The notes: generated by a model from the letters alone, not told the origin. A stretch of 64,000 nucleotides of DNA from Chamaecyparis obtusa (GCA_027943335.1 BSBK01000963.1:2589001-2653000), one strand, 5' to 3'; shown: positions 45,911 through 57,900, counted from the stretch's first letter. Translations and numbers: made by a program.

Positions 45911-47081
45911 TGTTGGAAATATTTAGGAATTAACCGAGTTACTGAGAGGGGAGGGGTGAATCAGTAACTCCAAATTTTCTTTCAATTACAGATGTATTAA
46001 CATGTAATTTACTTTAACCTTTGCATATAGAAAGCATGAAACTTAAAAGCATTCACAATAATGACACATAAATTTGGTTACCTAGAAACCTTCCAAAAAG
46101 AAAGTAAAACTGGGGTGGGGATGGAACCCACAAAGCTTTAATACTGCAGAATAAAGTTGGCCGGTTAAGGCTTACAATTTGATCACTTCTGATGATCTGC
46201 CCTGTTAGGAGCAATAAGGATTGTTAAATCCACCCTGTTAAAGGATTTACAAACATACAATGAAGTATGCACTCGGTAAAGAGATTTTACAAAAGACTGT
46301 TAAGTCTACCCGGTTAAAGGATTTTAGTACTGATTCACCTGTTAGGATGAAACAGTAGATCTCTTGCTTTGCAACTGGATTGCTGATTGAGATTCGCTGA
46401 TGTACTGATCACCTTCTGTGATGAATTTGTCTTTGCTGTTCCTTATACTGCTGAAGCCCTTTGTAATTCGCTTATCTCTGCCTTTCTTTCTTTTTCACAT
46501 ACATGCTTACACATACATCTTGACATTTTTACAACATTGTTTATATACAAGTCTTAAACAATTAATTACAATTACAATTACAAATTCGGCTTGACAAATA
46601 AACATAAGTGCTACTAAGTCAGCCCAAGTATGGTTACACGGTTCCTGCAAACTAACTCGGTGACTTTCTGATACTCGGCGTCCACTGCATTACTCGGCAT
46701 CGTCATGCACTCGGTAGAAGTGAAGGCACGGTTCATACTAACCACTCGGTAGGTTTTGAACTCGGTAAATACTGGTGACTCGGTAGACATGATGTTACTC
46801 GGTTTACACTGTCCTGCTCAATTTGTACTAACTTGCTCGGTTTGCACTATTTTTCTCAGTTTGCATTGTTTTGCTCAGTTTGCACTATCTGCTTGGTTTG
46901 CACTGTCTGCTCGATTTGCACTTTCTGCTCGGTTTGTACTGTCTGCTCGATTTGCACTGTCTGCTCGGTTTGCACTGTCTGCTCGGTTTGCACTTTCTGC
47001 TCAGTTTGTACTATCTACTCAGTTTGCACTGAGAATGCAAATAAGTGTTGTCACTAGTGGCAATTCTGCTTAATGCCAACA
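45911..47081 (-). repeat. Element D 3' LTR (left copy)
   Basis: 1,171 bp, TGTTGGAAAT...ATGCCAACA. It contains about 13 units of an 18 bp tandem array and a TATATAAAC at 46539-46547 (minus strand). Confidence 0.95.
46797..47030. repeat. 18 bp tandem array in element D 3' LTR
   Basis: About 13 units of CTGCTCGGTTTGCACTGT, the left ones more diverged. Because 18 is six codons, it creates spurious ALSARF/QTEQTV repeat ORFs. Confidence 0.92.
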
Positions 47082-47095
47082 ATCTCCCCCTTTGG
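47082..47095 (-). other. Polypurine tract of element D
   Basis: Minus strand reads ATGCCAAAGGGGGAGAT then the LTR start TGTTGGC, the same context as in Copia A and B. Confidence 0.9.
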
Positions 47096-47338
47096 CATTA
47101 GTGACAAAAACACTTATTGGCCAAAACTTATATACATGAATCATGCTGAGTTTTATTTTGATTTTTCAAAATTTGTCTTTGTTATAGAGCTTTATACATT
47201 GTCTCCCCCTTTCAATGTGCTAACTTTTTCTATACAAATCTTCTTCTATACATATATCTCCCTCTCTATACATATATCTCTCTCTATACATATCTCCCCC
47301 TTTTTGGCGATAATGCCAAAGGATCATATACAAGTGAT
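47096..47338 (-). other. Spacer with additional PPT-like tracts in element D
   Basis: Two further AAAGGGGGAGA tracts on the minus strand (near 47200-47212 and 47292-47306, the latter preceded by GCATTATCGCC) and CTATACATATATCTC repeats lie between the gene end and the PPT. Confidence 0.6.
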
Positions 47339-50300
47339 TTACAGAGAGAATCCAAAATTTGATAGAAAATCAGAATGTACCTTCATTATTAGTGCCAGGG
47401 TTTTGTCCCAACTTTCTTGCAGAATCTTGCATGTTTGGATTGCAATTTGGACTTCTGCAGAGAGTTCAATCATGTGATCTGCTATAGAGAACTGATTGTC
47501 ATGAATCAATGTTTTGGAATGTTCAATGTGCTTATACATTGTATTCATGATGGGAAGGATCATGTGTTGGATGTCTAGCAGTGTGGACCGGATCCTTGTG
47601 TCTTCTTTCAGTAGATCTGACTGCATATTTGATAGGTATGAGATTTTCATGTGATGAGCAGAGCTTGAACTTGGTTCAAGTTGCAGCTTCTGTATGCTAA
47701 TCTTCATATCCTCATCCATTTTATTCATTTTATCCTTAACATCCTTTGTGAACTCGGCAATATTGCACAATCTGGCCAAAAGATAGGTAGCATTCGAATA
47801 GGTAGATTCAATGTTTGAAAAAACTGAAGACAAGTCTACTTGGTTAATAGCTATGTGCTGAGCAATGTGCTCAAGCACTTTATTGTTGAATCTCTTCTTG
47901 ACTCTTTCAACTAACTTTTCTATCCCAGATGAGTCCTCATTGTATTTATTAACTGCTTCTGCTAATTGTAGCAAAACATGTTGGGAGGAGTCTACTTTAA
48001 TACCTAATGCATCAGACAAAATGTCCTTAGCATCCTTAATGATTTGATATTCCTTGTCTCTCTCCTCTTTAAGCTTCTTTTGCTTTGCTTTCCTTTGAAG
48101 GATCTCACCTATATTTTGCATTTGGTCCGCTAATAGATTTGCAAAATCTAATGTTGGAATCTCTATTTCTTCATCTAAGTCAATATCCTCTACTATATTC
48201 TTACCCAAAAATTTTATACTCAGTAGAGCCTTAGGCTTATCTGTGCTTAATGCCTTAGTAGTAGTGACAATAGACATAGTTGGACTGGCTATAGAGACTG
48301 GCACACTGTCTACTGGAGAACTTAAAATATTTACACTTGTAGAATCAAAAATTGAAATACTTACAGCTGGAAAACTTGATGAAATGGGAGACTGCAACTC
48401 GGTAGAAGAAATGGTGGTTGCTTCTGTTGTTGCTATAGGTGATTGGACAAAAGTTGAAGTTGTCACAACCATGCTTGAAGGTGTCTCCGGGCTGGATGTA
48501 GAGACTTTTACTGGAGAGGTAGGAAGTGATGCAATGACTTCTGTCGCTATTCTCACAGTATCATCTACCTCAGTGGCTTCTTCTTGTTCATCACTGTCAT
48601 CTTCAATGTCTTTTATTATGACTGTTTCAATACTCGGTTGGTGAAGATGGTATATGTTTTTCCATGTGGCATTTGCAGCCTTCACAACCGATTCGATATT
48701 GTTGATCAGAATCAAACAAGTATTGAACCTTAGTGTCATCTTATTTTCATTTTCTTTTAATGCCTTCTTTACTTCATCATTTTTCAAGCTCGGCATTAAC
48801 TGTCTCAGGGTTTGATCAAATATGTCTATCACAGTTTGCTTTGCATTGCTCCATCTCATTTTTATTGGATTTAATAAGACAGCTGGAACCTGTGGGGCTA
48901 TGTCATCAGGAGAGTATTTCCACTGTCCCATCTTTTCAATAACAACATCTTCTATTTCCTTCTGTTCTGTTTCCGTTCTTGTTTCATATTTAAAAGATTT
49001 TATGTTACTTACTCCAGATCCTGATCCGTCTCTAAAAAGTTTGATCCTTTCTTGAAAGTTTAGAGGAGGCCTTTTAAATACTATATCTTTGTCTGCCTTA
49101 TCTTTATCTACCTTACCTCTTGCATTTCTCCTTGTAAATACAGCAGTGGGAGGCTTAGGTGCCTTAGTGATAAAAACCTTTCCTTTCTTCTTTGCAAGTT
49201 CTGGTTCCTCTGTTTTCTCATCCTTTTCTTTTTCTTCTTCATCGATATCTTCTTTGTCCTCGGTTAGCATTTGCATTTTGGCTATTCTCTTCTTTCCTTT
49301 GTTTACCGCCTGTGGAAGCTTTACGCTTAGTTCAATTCTCACCTTAGCTTCATCATATGTTCCAAAATATGGAGCTTTGGGATTGACAGGCTGATTAAGA
49401 AGAGCTTCAATGATATTCTTGGTTTCATCAATATTTACCTCATAAGGAAGAGGTTTTACATATACAGTCCTCGGTTTAGCTGCTTGAATATATACATTGT
49501 CACAATCCACCATAAAACAAATGTCATCCTTGTAATCTTCCACCAACTTCTGTGGAATCTGGAATCTGTCATTCATTTTCTCTTTGAAAGACTCAAAATA
49601 ATTATCCATGATGCTTTCAAAATTTTCACCCATTTCTGAGATGTATTCATTTATTTCATAAAGGACTGGCACATCTTTTCTCCATACAACTTTTCCTTTA
49701 GAAGGGAAGAATTTCTGAGCATAGAAGAATAAACAGACCAATAAGGATCCAAACTTACATGGATTGTTTTTGGAAGTTTGAATGCTTTCCATGTTTTTGT
49801 TAAACTGCTTTAACAATAAGTCTGCTAGGTCAAATGTTAAGTTATTCTTGACCACTTTGTATGCTAGGTCAATAGCTTCATAGGAGACACTATTCTGTTG
49901 ACTTGAACTGTAAATCTTATGGGCAATTATGTGTGTACCAAACTTCAGTTCAGCATTGATAATGCTGCTAACTTTCATGCCTCTACCGTCCCATTCGGCT
50001 AGGGTTTTCTTTTCCAGTTCTGACCGACCTAGGGTTTTGGTAGTTTTTGCTTTGTTCAACATGGGAAGACCGGTGATTTGATGAATCATCTTCTTTGTGA
50101 TCTCTATGGGTTGCTCAAGCCAAATCTTTCCATCATGTACACGGCTGAGAATGTATCTAACCCATTTCTCCCGAAAGTTTTGAGGTAGATGTCAATGTGA
50201 ACTAAACCTTTATCTTCTAGATGTTTGTGCTCGGGTTTGAGAATACCATCCACACATAGTTCCTCACGCACAATATCTAGTTCTAGGTTCCCCATTTCAT

Positions 50301-50490
50301 GAATTGAACAGTTGAAATGATTGCGGATATCGTTAATAAGTAGTTACCTTAGGAGGAATCTGAGATTGAGCTCCGTTCGGATCTAGGGCTGCTGCAATTG
50401 CGGGCACGATCTTGAAATCTGGTGCTTTCCATTCCCCTTGGACTAACATATCAGATCCTTTCTTCGCTGAGGTGCTGGATGATGCCATGG
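47339..50490 (-). CDS. Element D second ORF: large unrecognised protein (about 1,050 aa)
   Basis: The gene begins at ATG 50490 (MASSSTSAKKGSDML) and ends at 47339. The last 916 codons (from 50089) are one open frame; two small frameshifts, near 50340 and 50110, separate the N-terminal part, and sequence continues clearly across both. Layout by residue of the 916: a conserved globular region 1-260 (ITGLP at 5-9, AEWDGRG at 31-37, CKFGSLLVC at 111-119, a motif RFQIPQKLVEDYKDDICF at 175-192 followed by VDxD); acidic/Lys linker 270-330; helical middle domain about 345-480; Ser/Thr/Val-rich linker 490-620; coiled coil about 640-916. Homologues with the same order occur in element C (54977-58727) and E (61245-64000). 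No pol, transposase or known enzyme motif is seen; the ITGLP-type start is loosely reminiscent of plant transposon-associated domains but I do not claim homology. It follows the gag-like gene after a 414 bp spacer. Function unknown. Confidence 0.8.
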
Positions 50491-50904
50491 TAGCTCACAA
50501 AAAATTCCTTTCGCAAAAGTATTGAATCGCTGGGTTGCTCTTGAAATTTTCTACTCTCAAAGTGCTAAAGGTTCGCGGTGAAGAATGAGTTCGATTACTC
50601 GCCTTTTGTTTACAACTCTGTCATTAATGCTCAGTACAAATTAGGGTATGAATTCTGACAGACTGTCACCCACTAAGAATTAATTTCTCGGTAAAGACTT
50701 TGCAACTTGGTGAACTTGAGAATTCATATTGCTCCGACCTCACTCGGTAAAGACTGGTACCGACCTTGCTCGGTAAAGACTGATACCGACCTTCCTGTGA
50801 TCTTACTGCATCTTGCATGCTGATTTAGATCTTTCTTTTAATTCGGTTCTGGAACTGCTTGAGATTGGTCTATGAGAATACAGTTCCAGTGCTTTCTTGG
50901 AAAT
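50491..50904 (-). other. Spacer between the two genes of element D
   Basis: 414 bp with no ORF of note. It contains a duplicated CTCGGTAAAGACTGRTACCG unit near 50747-50790. No splice or promoter signal that I would trust. Confidence 0.5.
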
Positions 50905-52098
50905 TTAGTTTGAGTCGGTAGAGCCACCCATTCCATTACTTGGACTGGTTTGCTCGGTAGATTTAGGAATCCATTTTTGTCTCACCTGTTTCCTGACCTT
51001 AGTTTCTTCATTCTTCTTTCCATCTTCAACTTCACTAGCATTCATGCAGTTTCTGGCTATGTGACCGAGTTTAGTGCATTTGAAGCATCTTACGGTAGTA
51101 TCTCTTTTCCTTAGATGATGTTTTATGCAATTCATGCCAATGTGTCCATATTCTCCACAGTAATGACATCTACACCAGGTGTTGTAGTCCCATCCAAACA
51201 TTGCTTTCACAATTTGTTCTGCTGGATTGAATATTTTGGTTCTGCACTCGGATGCCTTGTGACCTTGTTTGTTGCATTTGTGACAATTACCTTTGAATCT
51301 AGGTTTTTCCCTGCATTCATTTGCTTTGTGACCAGGTTGATTGCAGTGGTAGCATTTTCCATTGAATTCTGCCTTTTTATTGCTCCAACATTTATTTGAA
51401 GTATGTCCTATTTTACCACAGTGATTACAAGTAGGTTTCTGATTCCTTTGAGTACCTTGCTTAGAGGATTCACCTTCTCCTTTGTATCCAAGTCCTGCTT
51501 TTCCTTTTTGCCTATGAAGATTTCGCTCATACAACTGATTCAAGTCTTCTTGACTTTTCAGTATTCCTTCATTGATTTGTTTTTCAGCGTTTAGGTCATC
51601 TACCAATCTTAGATTGATTTCCTTTTCAGATCTTAGTTCTTCTCTTGTGCTTTCTATTTTTTATCTTAGATTCAGAATTTCCTCATTTGTATGAGAGATC
51701 TGATCAATTAGGTTTTCTAGCTGAAGGGTTTTATTTTGGACTTCAATGTTCCTTCCATCTAATTCATCTTTCAACTTGTTTCTTTGTTCCAAGATCTCAC
51801 AAAATCTTGTTGAGTGTAGCTCTTGTTCTCTTTTTAATTTTCTCACTTCTTCCTGCAGAGACCCATTCTTTTCTAGGAGTTCTTTGACAGCATTGTTTGC
51901 TTCATCTGAGCTATTAGAGGGAAAAAGATCTTCAATCTTTTCTTCAATGTAATTCTGATCATTCATCTGATTTGCAAGTTCCTTCCTTCTTCTTAGGGAT
52001 TGGGAAAGATGTTCTTTTGCTTCTTGAAGTTTAGCTATGGCCATTTCCAGATCTAGCTTTTCATTTTCAATCACCTTGTTCAGTTTGAATACCTCCAT
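50905..52098 (-). CDS. Element D gag-like coiled-coil protein with five CCHC zinc knuckles
   Basis: ATG at 52098, 50 bp inside the PBS; about 397 codons with one in-frame TAA at 51661 between the two halves. Residues 1-200 are heptad-like coiled coil rich in Glu, Lys and Leu. The C-terminal half carries five knuckles of CX2CX4HX4C form: CNHCGKIGHTSNKC, CYHCNQPGHKANEC, CHKCNKQGHKASEC, CHYCGEYGHIGMNC and CFKCTKLGHIARNC, at about residues 224-351 of the whole protein. This is a nucleocapsid-like RNA-binding arrangement, but the UBN2 capsid fold seen in Copia B gag is not visible, and five knuckles are many for a plant retrotransposon. It likely packages element RNA, alone or with a partner's gag. 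The element C copy has the same organisation. The single stop may be recent damage or be suppressed. Confidence 0.85.
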
Positions 52099-52147
52099 TG
52101 TCCTGGATCTTTGCTCAAGCTAGTTAAGCTTTGTCTTGAGAACCAAT

Positions 52148-52162
52148 GCTGCTCTGATACCA
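52148..52162 (-). other. Primer binding site of element D
   Basis: Minus strand TGGTATCAGAGCAGC, two bases from the LTR; canonical initiator-methionine-tRNA type. Confidence 0.95.
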
Positions 52163-52792
52163 ATTGTTGGAAATATTTAGGAATTAACTGAGTTACTGAG
52201 AGGGGAGGGGTGAATCAGTAACTCCAAATTTTCTTTCAATTACAGATGTATTAACATGTAATTTACTTTAACCTTTGCATACAGAAAGCATGAAACTTAA
52301 AAGCATTCACAATAATGACACATAAATTTGGTTACCCAGAAACCTTCCAAAAAGAAAGTAAAACTGGGGTGGGGATGGAACCCACAAAGCTTTAATACTG
52401 CAGAATAAAGTTGGCCGGTTAAGGCTTACAATTTGATCACTTCTGATGATCTGCCCTGTTAGGAGCAATAAGGATTGTTAAATCCACCCTGTTAAAGGAT
52501 TTACAAACATACAATGAAGTATGCACTCGGTAAAGAGATTTTACAAAAGACTGTTAAGTCTACCCGGTTAAAGGATTTTAGTACTGATTCACCTGTTAGG
52601 ATGAAACAGTAGATCTCTTGCTTTGCAACTGGATTGCTGATTGAGATTCGCTGATGTACTGATCACCTTCTATGATGAATTTGTCTTTGCTGTTCCTTAT
52701 ACTGCTGAAGCCCTTTGTAATTCTCTTATCTCTGCCTTTCTTTCTTTTTCACATACATGCTTACACATACATCTTGACATTTTTACAACATT

Positions 52793-52801
52793 GTTTATAT
52801 A
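52793..52801 (-). promoter_or_regulatory. TATA box in element D 5' LTR
   Basis: TATATAAAC on the minus strand, conserved in both LTRs. Confidence 0.55.
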
Positions 52802-53050
52802 CAAGTCTTAAACAATTAATTACAATTACAATTACAAAGTCGGCTTGACAAATAAACATAAGTGCTACTAAGTCGGCCCAAGTATGGTTACACAGTTCCT
52901 GCAAACTAACTCGGTGACTTTCTGATACTCGGCGTCCACTGCATTACTCGGCATCGTCATGCACTCGGTAGAAGTGAAGGCATGGTTCATACTAACCACT
53001 CGGTAGGTTTTGAACTCGGTAAATACTGGTGACTTGGTAGACATGATGTT

Positions 53051-53265
53051 ACTCGGTTTACACTGTCTTGCTCGGTTTGTACTAACTTGCTTGGTTTGCA
53101 CTATTTTGCTCGGTTTGCACTGTCTGCTCAGTTTGCACTGTCTGCTCGGTTTGCACTTTCTGCTCGGTTTGTACTATCTGCTCGGTTTGCACTGTCTGCT
53201 CGGTTTGCACTGTCTGCTCGGTTTGCACTTTCTGCTCGGTTTGTACTGTCTGCTCGGTTTGCACT
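53051..53265. repeat. 18 bp tandem array in element D 5' LTR
   Basis: About 12 units of CTGCTCGGTTTGCACTGT with variants, more homogeneous than in the other LTR. Confidence 0.92.
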
Positions 53266-53316
53266 GAGAAAGCAAATAAGTGTTGCCACTAGTGGCAATT
53301 TTGCTTAATGCCAACA

Positions 53317-53321
53317 ACATC
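53317..53321. other. Target-site duplication of element D, right copy (ACATC)
   Basis: Identical to 45906-45910. Confidence 0.95.
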
Positions 53322-54339
53322 TTGCTGAACAAGTGAAAGCATTGCAGATCGGTCAAGAGACACAAATAGTAAGAATGATTGATGTCATGAACAATGCAAG
53401 GCATGTTGAACAAGAAAGGAATCTGGCTATTGAAGATAAAAGATAAATGATTGATAAGCTACAAGAAAAGGAATCTAAAATACTGAGAATTACCGAACAT
53501 CATTTTGAAATCTCCAAACAAATGGTTTTCATGAGTTAGGAAATCAACCGAGTGAACAATGAACTTACTAGAAGATTGGAAGACATTGGTGAATTGAGAG
53601 AAGAAAATGAAAGACTAAAGAATGAAGTGAAGATTCAACAACAACATAATGAGATGATAAAGAAAGATAAAGAAAGTACTAAAAGAATGGATGAATTTCT
53701 AAATAGTCAAAGAAGACTTGACAACACTACTAGTTTAGGCTATACCGAGCAGGAAAAGTCATCAAAACAAGATGAACAAAAGAGTGCCTATGCAAGTCCA
53801 AGGCCAAAGAAGCTCTCATGCTATCACTGTGGAAAACCAGACCACACATCAAATATTTGTAGAAGCAAAACAAAAGATATTCCTAAATCCACTCCTAAAT
53901 TTGATGGTTATTGTTATAATTACAACAAGTATGGACATCGAGAACATGAGTGTAGATCAAAGATAAATAAGTCACCTAAGAAACACTATATGGAAAAGTA
54001 CAGTCACACTTGCAACGTGCATGGACACATATCACAGGAATGCAGGACAAAGATGAAGCAAGTATGGAAACCAAAAGGACAAAACAAGACATATCAACCG
54101 AGAAGACATGGTAATGCATATAATTGGGATTACAATACTTGGGTTAATTTCACAACATGTGGTAGAAATGGACATATAGTAGCTAACTACATGAGAAAGC
54201 ACTAGAGAGGAAGATCTCAAAATTGGACAAGTTCTGGAATGACATGTTTACACTGTCATAAGGTTGGTCATTTAAGTAAACATTACAAAGACCGAGTACT
54301 AGAACTAAGCACTCATGTAAATGGAAACACAATTGAATA
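53322..54339 (+). pseudogene. Element C gag-like gene, part 2 (coiled coil and zinc knuckles)
   Basis: Continues part 1 in frame (LAEQVKALQIGQETQ...). The coiled-coil region runs to about 53720 with stops at about 53445 and 53538. The zinc-knuckle region follows: CYHCGKPDHTSNIC is intact except Asp for Gly, the next ones are degenerate (CYNYNKYGHREHEC, CNVHGHISQEC, TCGRNGHIVANY, CLHCHKVGHLSKHY). It is the same five-knuckle layout as element D with Cys losses, consistent with decay after loss of selection. A TAG at 54204 and the end at about 54339 complete it. Confidence 0.8.
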
Positions 54340-54976
54340 AATCATGAGGATAAGGAATGAAATGTGGAGAAAAGCATCAAATAACAATAATGGATCAAAC
54401 ACAACAATCGATGATACCTCATCCATTAGATTAGGTGATCTCACCACCTCCACCTACAAAAAATCATGTAAGTATGGAAATGAATTTCAATCAGTTATAT
54501 CTTACAACAATTCCTTATAAACTATTGTGTGAATACCAAATCAACAAATTAAGATGCACTAGGGTATTATATATTGTTAATTTGAAGTAATTTTAGTTGG
54601 TTAAACTGGACTGAGTAAGAAATTCCAGTCGGTGAAAGTGTTAGAGTCAACTGAGTTGCACAGTCAATCGAGTATTGATAATATTCACCGAGCTGAGATA
54701 TCTGTAGTGTTAATTGAATTAAACCGAGTGGTAGTTGACGAAGCATTTAACACACTGATCAAGGTTTTGATTATAAATACGTTGGAGATGAACTCATTTG
54801 TTTAAACAATGATCAAGAGAGAAGTAGAGAAATTTAAGCAAAATTTGAGCAGAGAAAATCCAAGCATTTCACAAAGATCTAAGCACATTACGAATAGTTG
54901 GAGACCGAATCAAGTAAGTTTGGAACTAACCGAGTTCCTTGCACACAGTTTGTTGAAAGCCCTAAATTTAGCAATC

Positions 54977-57900
54977 ATGATAACTTCATCCTCTCAAACC
55001 ATTCAAACAAAGGAAGAAAAGAGTAAGAAGGTTACTCTAATCAAGAATACAACATGCATTGAGCCCCATTACAAACTTCATCCTGAAGTTGCAACTCAAA
55101 CTGACGACAAGGGCACGTTCTCTTTGATACCGCCTAGGGTTCTACTCATGAAAGATGCTAGATCTTACATCCACTACAAAATTAATGAAATCATTGACTT
55201 TGAACTCCATTCCACATATCAAGAGATTTACTCTAATGATCACAAGCACTTAGAGGTAAAAGGGTTAACCAATGCTCTATATTTCTTGAAAGAGTTTAAA
55301 ACTGAATGGATATGTATTCTACTAAGCTAAGTACATGAAGGGAAGCTATGGTTGGATGAAAAAATGAAGATAACAAAGGATATTATACACATATTCAATT
55401 GGTATCCCATGGACGATAAAGCAAAATCCCTAAGGCAGCTGGCAAGAACCAAGATTGAGAAGTTAATTGGAGCAAAATGGGATGGTAGAGGCTTGAGAAT
55501 AAATACTATCAACGACCCAGAAATGAAATTTGGTGCATATGTTATTGCATACAAGATATTCCAATCAAGTAGACTAAATAGTGTTGCATGTGGAGCGGTC
55601 GACATTGCCTATAAAATTGTGAAGAAGGGTTTGCAACTTGACCTAGCCGAGTTGATGCTAAGATAGTTAGAAGAGAATATGAGAACTATTAGAGATGCTA
55701 GATCAAACACTTGAAAATTTGGCTCATTATTGGTATGTAAAATATTCTTTTCTTTACAATTTTTTTCCCATCAGTCGGTAATGTAGAATGAGATATCAAC
55801 CAACCAATCATTGTTCAAATTAGTGAATTTATTCAGAACCTAGATAAGAATTTTAAACCTATGATGGAAGATTACTTTGGTAAATTTAAGGAAAGAATGG
55901 AGAAAAGAACAAGGATACCAACACAGTTGGTAGAAAAATTCAAGGATGACATTTGTTTTCTGGTGGATACCGACACCATCCTGATTAAAGCAATAGAGCC
56001 AAGAACAGCTTGGCTACCACCCATAGATTATGAGATAGATATTGACATAGCTACAAAAGTAATCAAGGCTTTACTTGCCAAGCCTAAGGACAAAAATGCT
56101 ACACGCTTTGGAACTATGAAGAAGCCAAGTCTAGAATCAAGATGGGAATTGTAGTTGAAAAAATGGGCAGGAAAAAGGAGAAAATGGTGAAAAATCTAAA
56201 TAAACAATTTGGTGTCACTGATGAAGACATTGAGAAATTGGTTGAAGAAGAAATTGAGGAATAGGCACCAATCAGTGAGAATGTAGATGAAGAGGCCACC
56301 GAGTCTGAGGAACATGCATAGGCAGAGCCCCCTAAGGCTACAAAAGATAAAGGCAAAGAGGTTGATTCCTCAACCCAGACTAGGACACAGTTAGAAACAA
56401 ATAGTTCACCACCTTTGAAGAAAGGTGTTGCAAAGATAAAAAGGCCTACATCGACACATAATTATCAAAGAGAAAATCAAAGGCCACCACCAAGCTTCTA
56501 GAACCAAAGAGGATAAGGAAATTAATTAGAGCAAAGGATGATATTGATTCAGAAGAGGAGGACACTGAACAATTTGGTGTTGTGGTGAATAAAGGACCTA
56601 AAAAAATTGATGAATTAGCAAAGGGAATAAATAACACTAGAAGGGTTGCTACTCTGAAGCTTAAGAGGTACTCCACTATGAGCATCAAGGATCAGGATAA
56701 GCAGGAGGAAGCTACAATAAGCATGATGATTACTTTCAAAAGAGTTCCAATTGAATTCACAAGAAGCATACCTAAAGAATTGTATGATAAAGTTTCTGCT
56801 AGATGGACGTATGCGCTCACAACTGAGAAAAGGATGAGAGAAAGGTCACTCATATTGGTAAAATATGACTACTGTATTTTTAAAATTGATGAAGCCTAGG
56901 CATTGGCCTATAGTGTAGTGGTTGCTACTTCTCTTTGTACTAGAAAAATCTTGTGTTCGATTCCTAAAATGGGATCTTAAATAAACTTAATATAAAAAAT
57001 AATAATTGATGAAGCCTTAAAACAATATGCAAATAAATTTTTAATGAAGGCTAGAGCATTCAAGATTCTTCAAGGAAAAATGCAAGAGGTAGACAATGAA
57101 ATAAAAAATATATGGACTAAACTCCTAAGTCTAGCACAACAAATTGAGGCAACTACATTGACAATTAATACCGAGGAACCTCAACCAAGAATACAAGTAG
57201 AAGAGCCTATAAATGTTGAGGATGAGACTATTCACATCTCATATACTAAGAAGCCAAAGGAGGAAACTAATGAAGAAGATTTCATAACTAGTGTTGATAA
57301 TGTTATGGAAGGAATCCCAAAGATGTTGACTACTCTAGGGGATGAACAAATATTGATTGAGGGCATTACAAAAGGCAACCTTGACGATGAGGCTAAAGAA
57401 GATGAAATAATTATTGGTGCTACTAAGAACCTTGGTGAAGAAGAAGAAACTAAGGTAGCTCAAGAAATGGTACCAGGTAATCTGCCTATACTAGTACAAG
57501 CTATTGTAATAGCTATTGAGACACAAAATGAAGAAGCTCCACCCAAGCAAGGAACATATACAAATGAGGATACGGGTGAGGAAACTGGTAATGAGATTGA
57601 GCACAATGGAGGAGATACACAAGGTGAAGCACCCACCTAGACCACCGATGTGACATGAAATGTACAAGGGACACAAAAAAAAAATGGTAGACACTTCTAC
57701 CACTGACAATAGACAAGCCCTTTCACCATAGATTCCAGAACTAGTTATCGGAAAACATAAGGAAGAAGAACACTCCACCGAGCCACCAAATGAAAATCCT
57801 AAGCACAAGGCTCAAATTTCTATTGCACAATCACCATCATCTAGTGTGCAAGATAAGAAGAAGAAAATGAAGTGAGGAAGTAAGGGTCCAGTCGCACTTG

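Larger units (their letters stand above)
45911..53316 (-). mobile_element. Pol-less LTR element D, nearly intact exemplar (7.4 kb)
   Basis: LTRs 45911-47081 and 52165-53316, a perfect 5 bp duplication ACATC, a canonical PBS at 52148-52162 and a PPT at 47082-47095 define a complete minus-strand insertion. The LTRs differ at about a dozen bases by eye plus one unit of an 18 bp array, so it is the youngest insertion here. The 5.1 kb interior encodes a coiled-coil/CCHC protein (52098-50905) and a second large protein (50490-47339), and nothing resembling pol. It therefore depends on proteins from another element. Confidence 0.95.
52165..53316 (-). repeat. Element D 5' LTR (right copy)
   Basis: 1,152 bp, TGTTGG...CCAACA. 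It has 12 units of the 18 bp array against 13 in the other copy, which accounts for the length difference. Confidence 0.95.

Noticed and set aside
46797..47030. Possible CRISPR array
   Set aside because: Units are contiguous 18 bp tandem repeats with no unique spacers, in a eukaryotic LTR.
46756..47073. ORFs with ALSARF-type repeats in the D LTRs (also 53010-53308)
   Set aside because: Produced by the 18 bp (six-codon) non-coding array; open in several frames and on both strands.
48243..49394. Plus-strand ORFs of 100-130 codons across 48.2-49.4 kb
   Set aside because: Antisense shadows of the element D large protein, whose minus-strand frame is far longer and conserved in C and E.
54809..54976. 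N-terminal extension of the element C second ORF
   Set aside because: Alignment with element D starts at the ATG at 54977 (MxxSSS); upstream residues have no counterpart.
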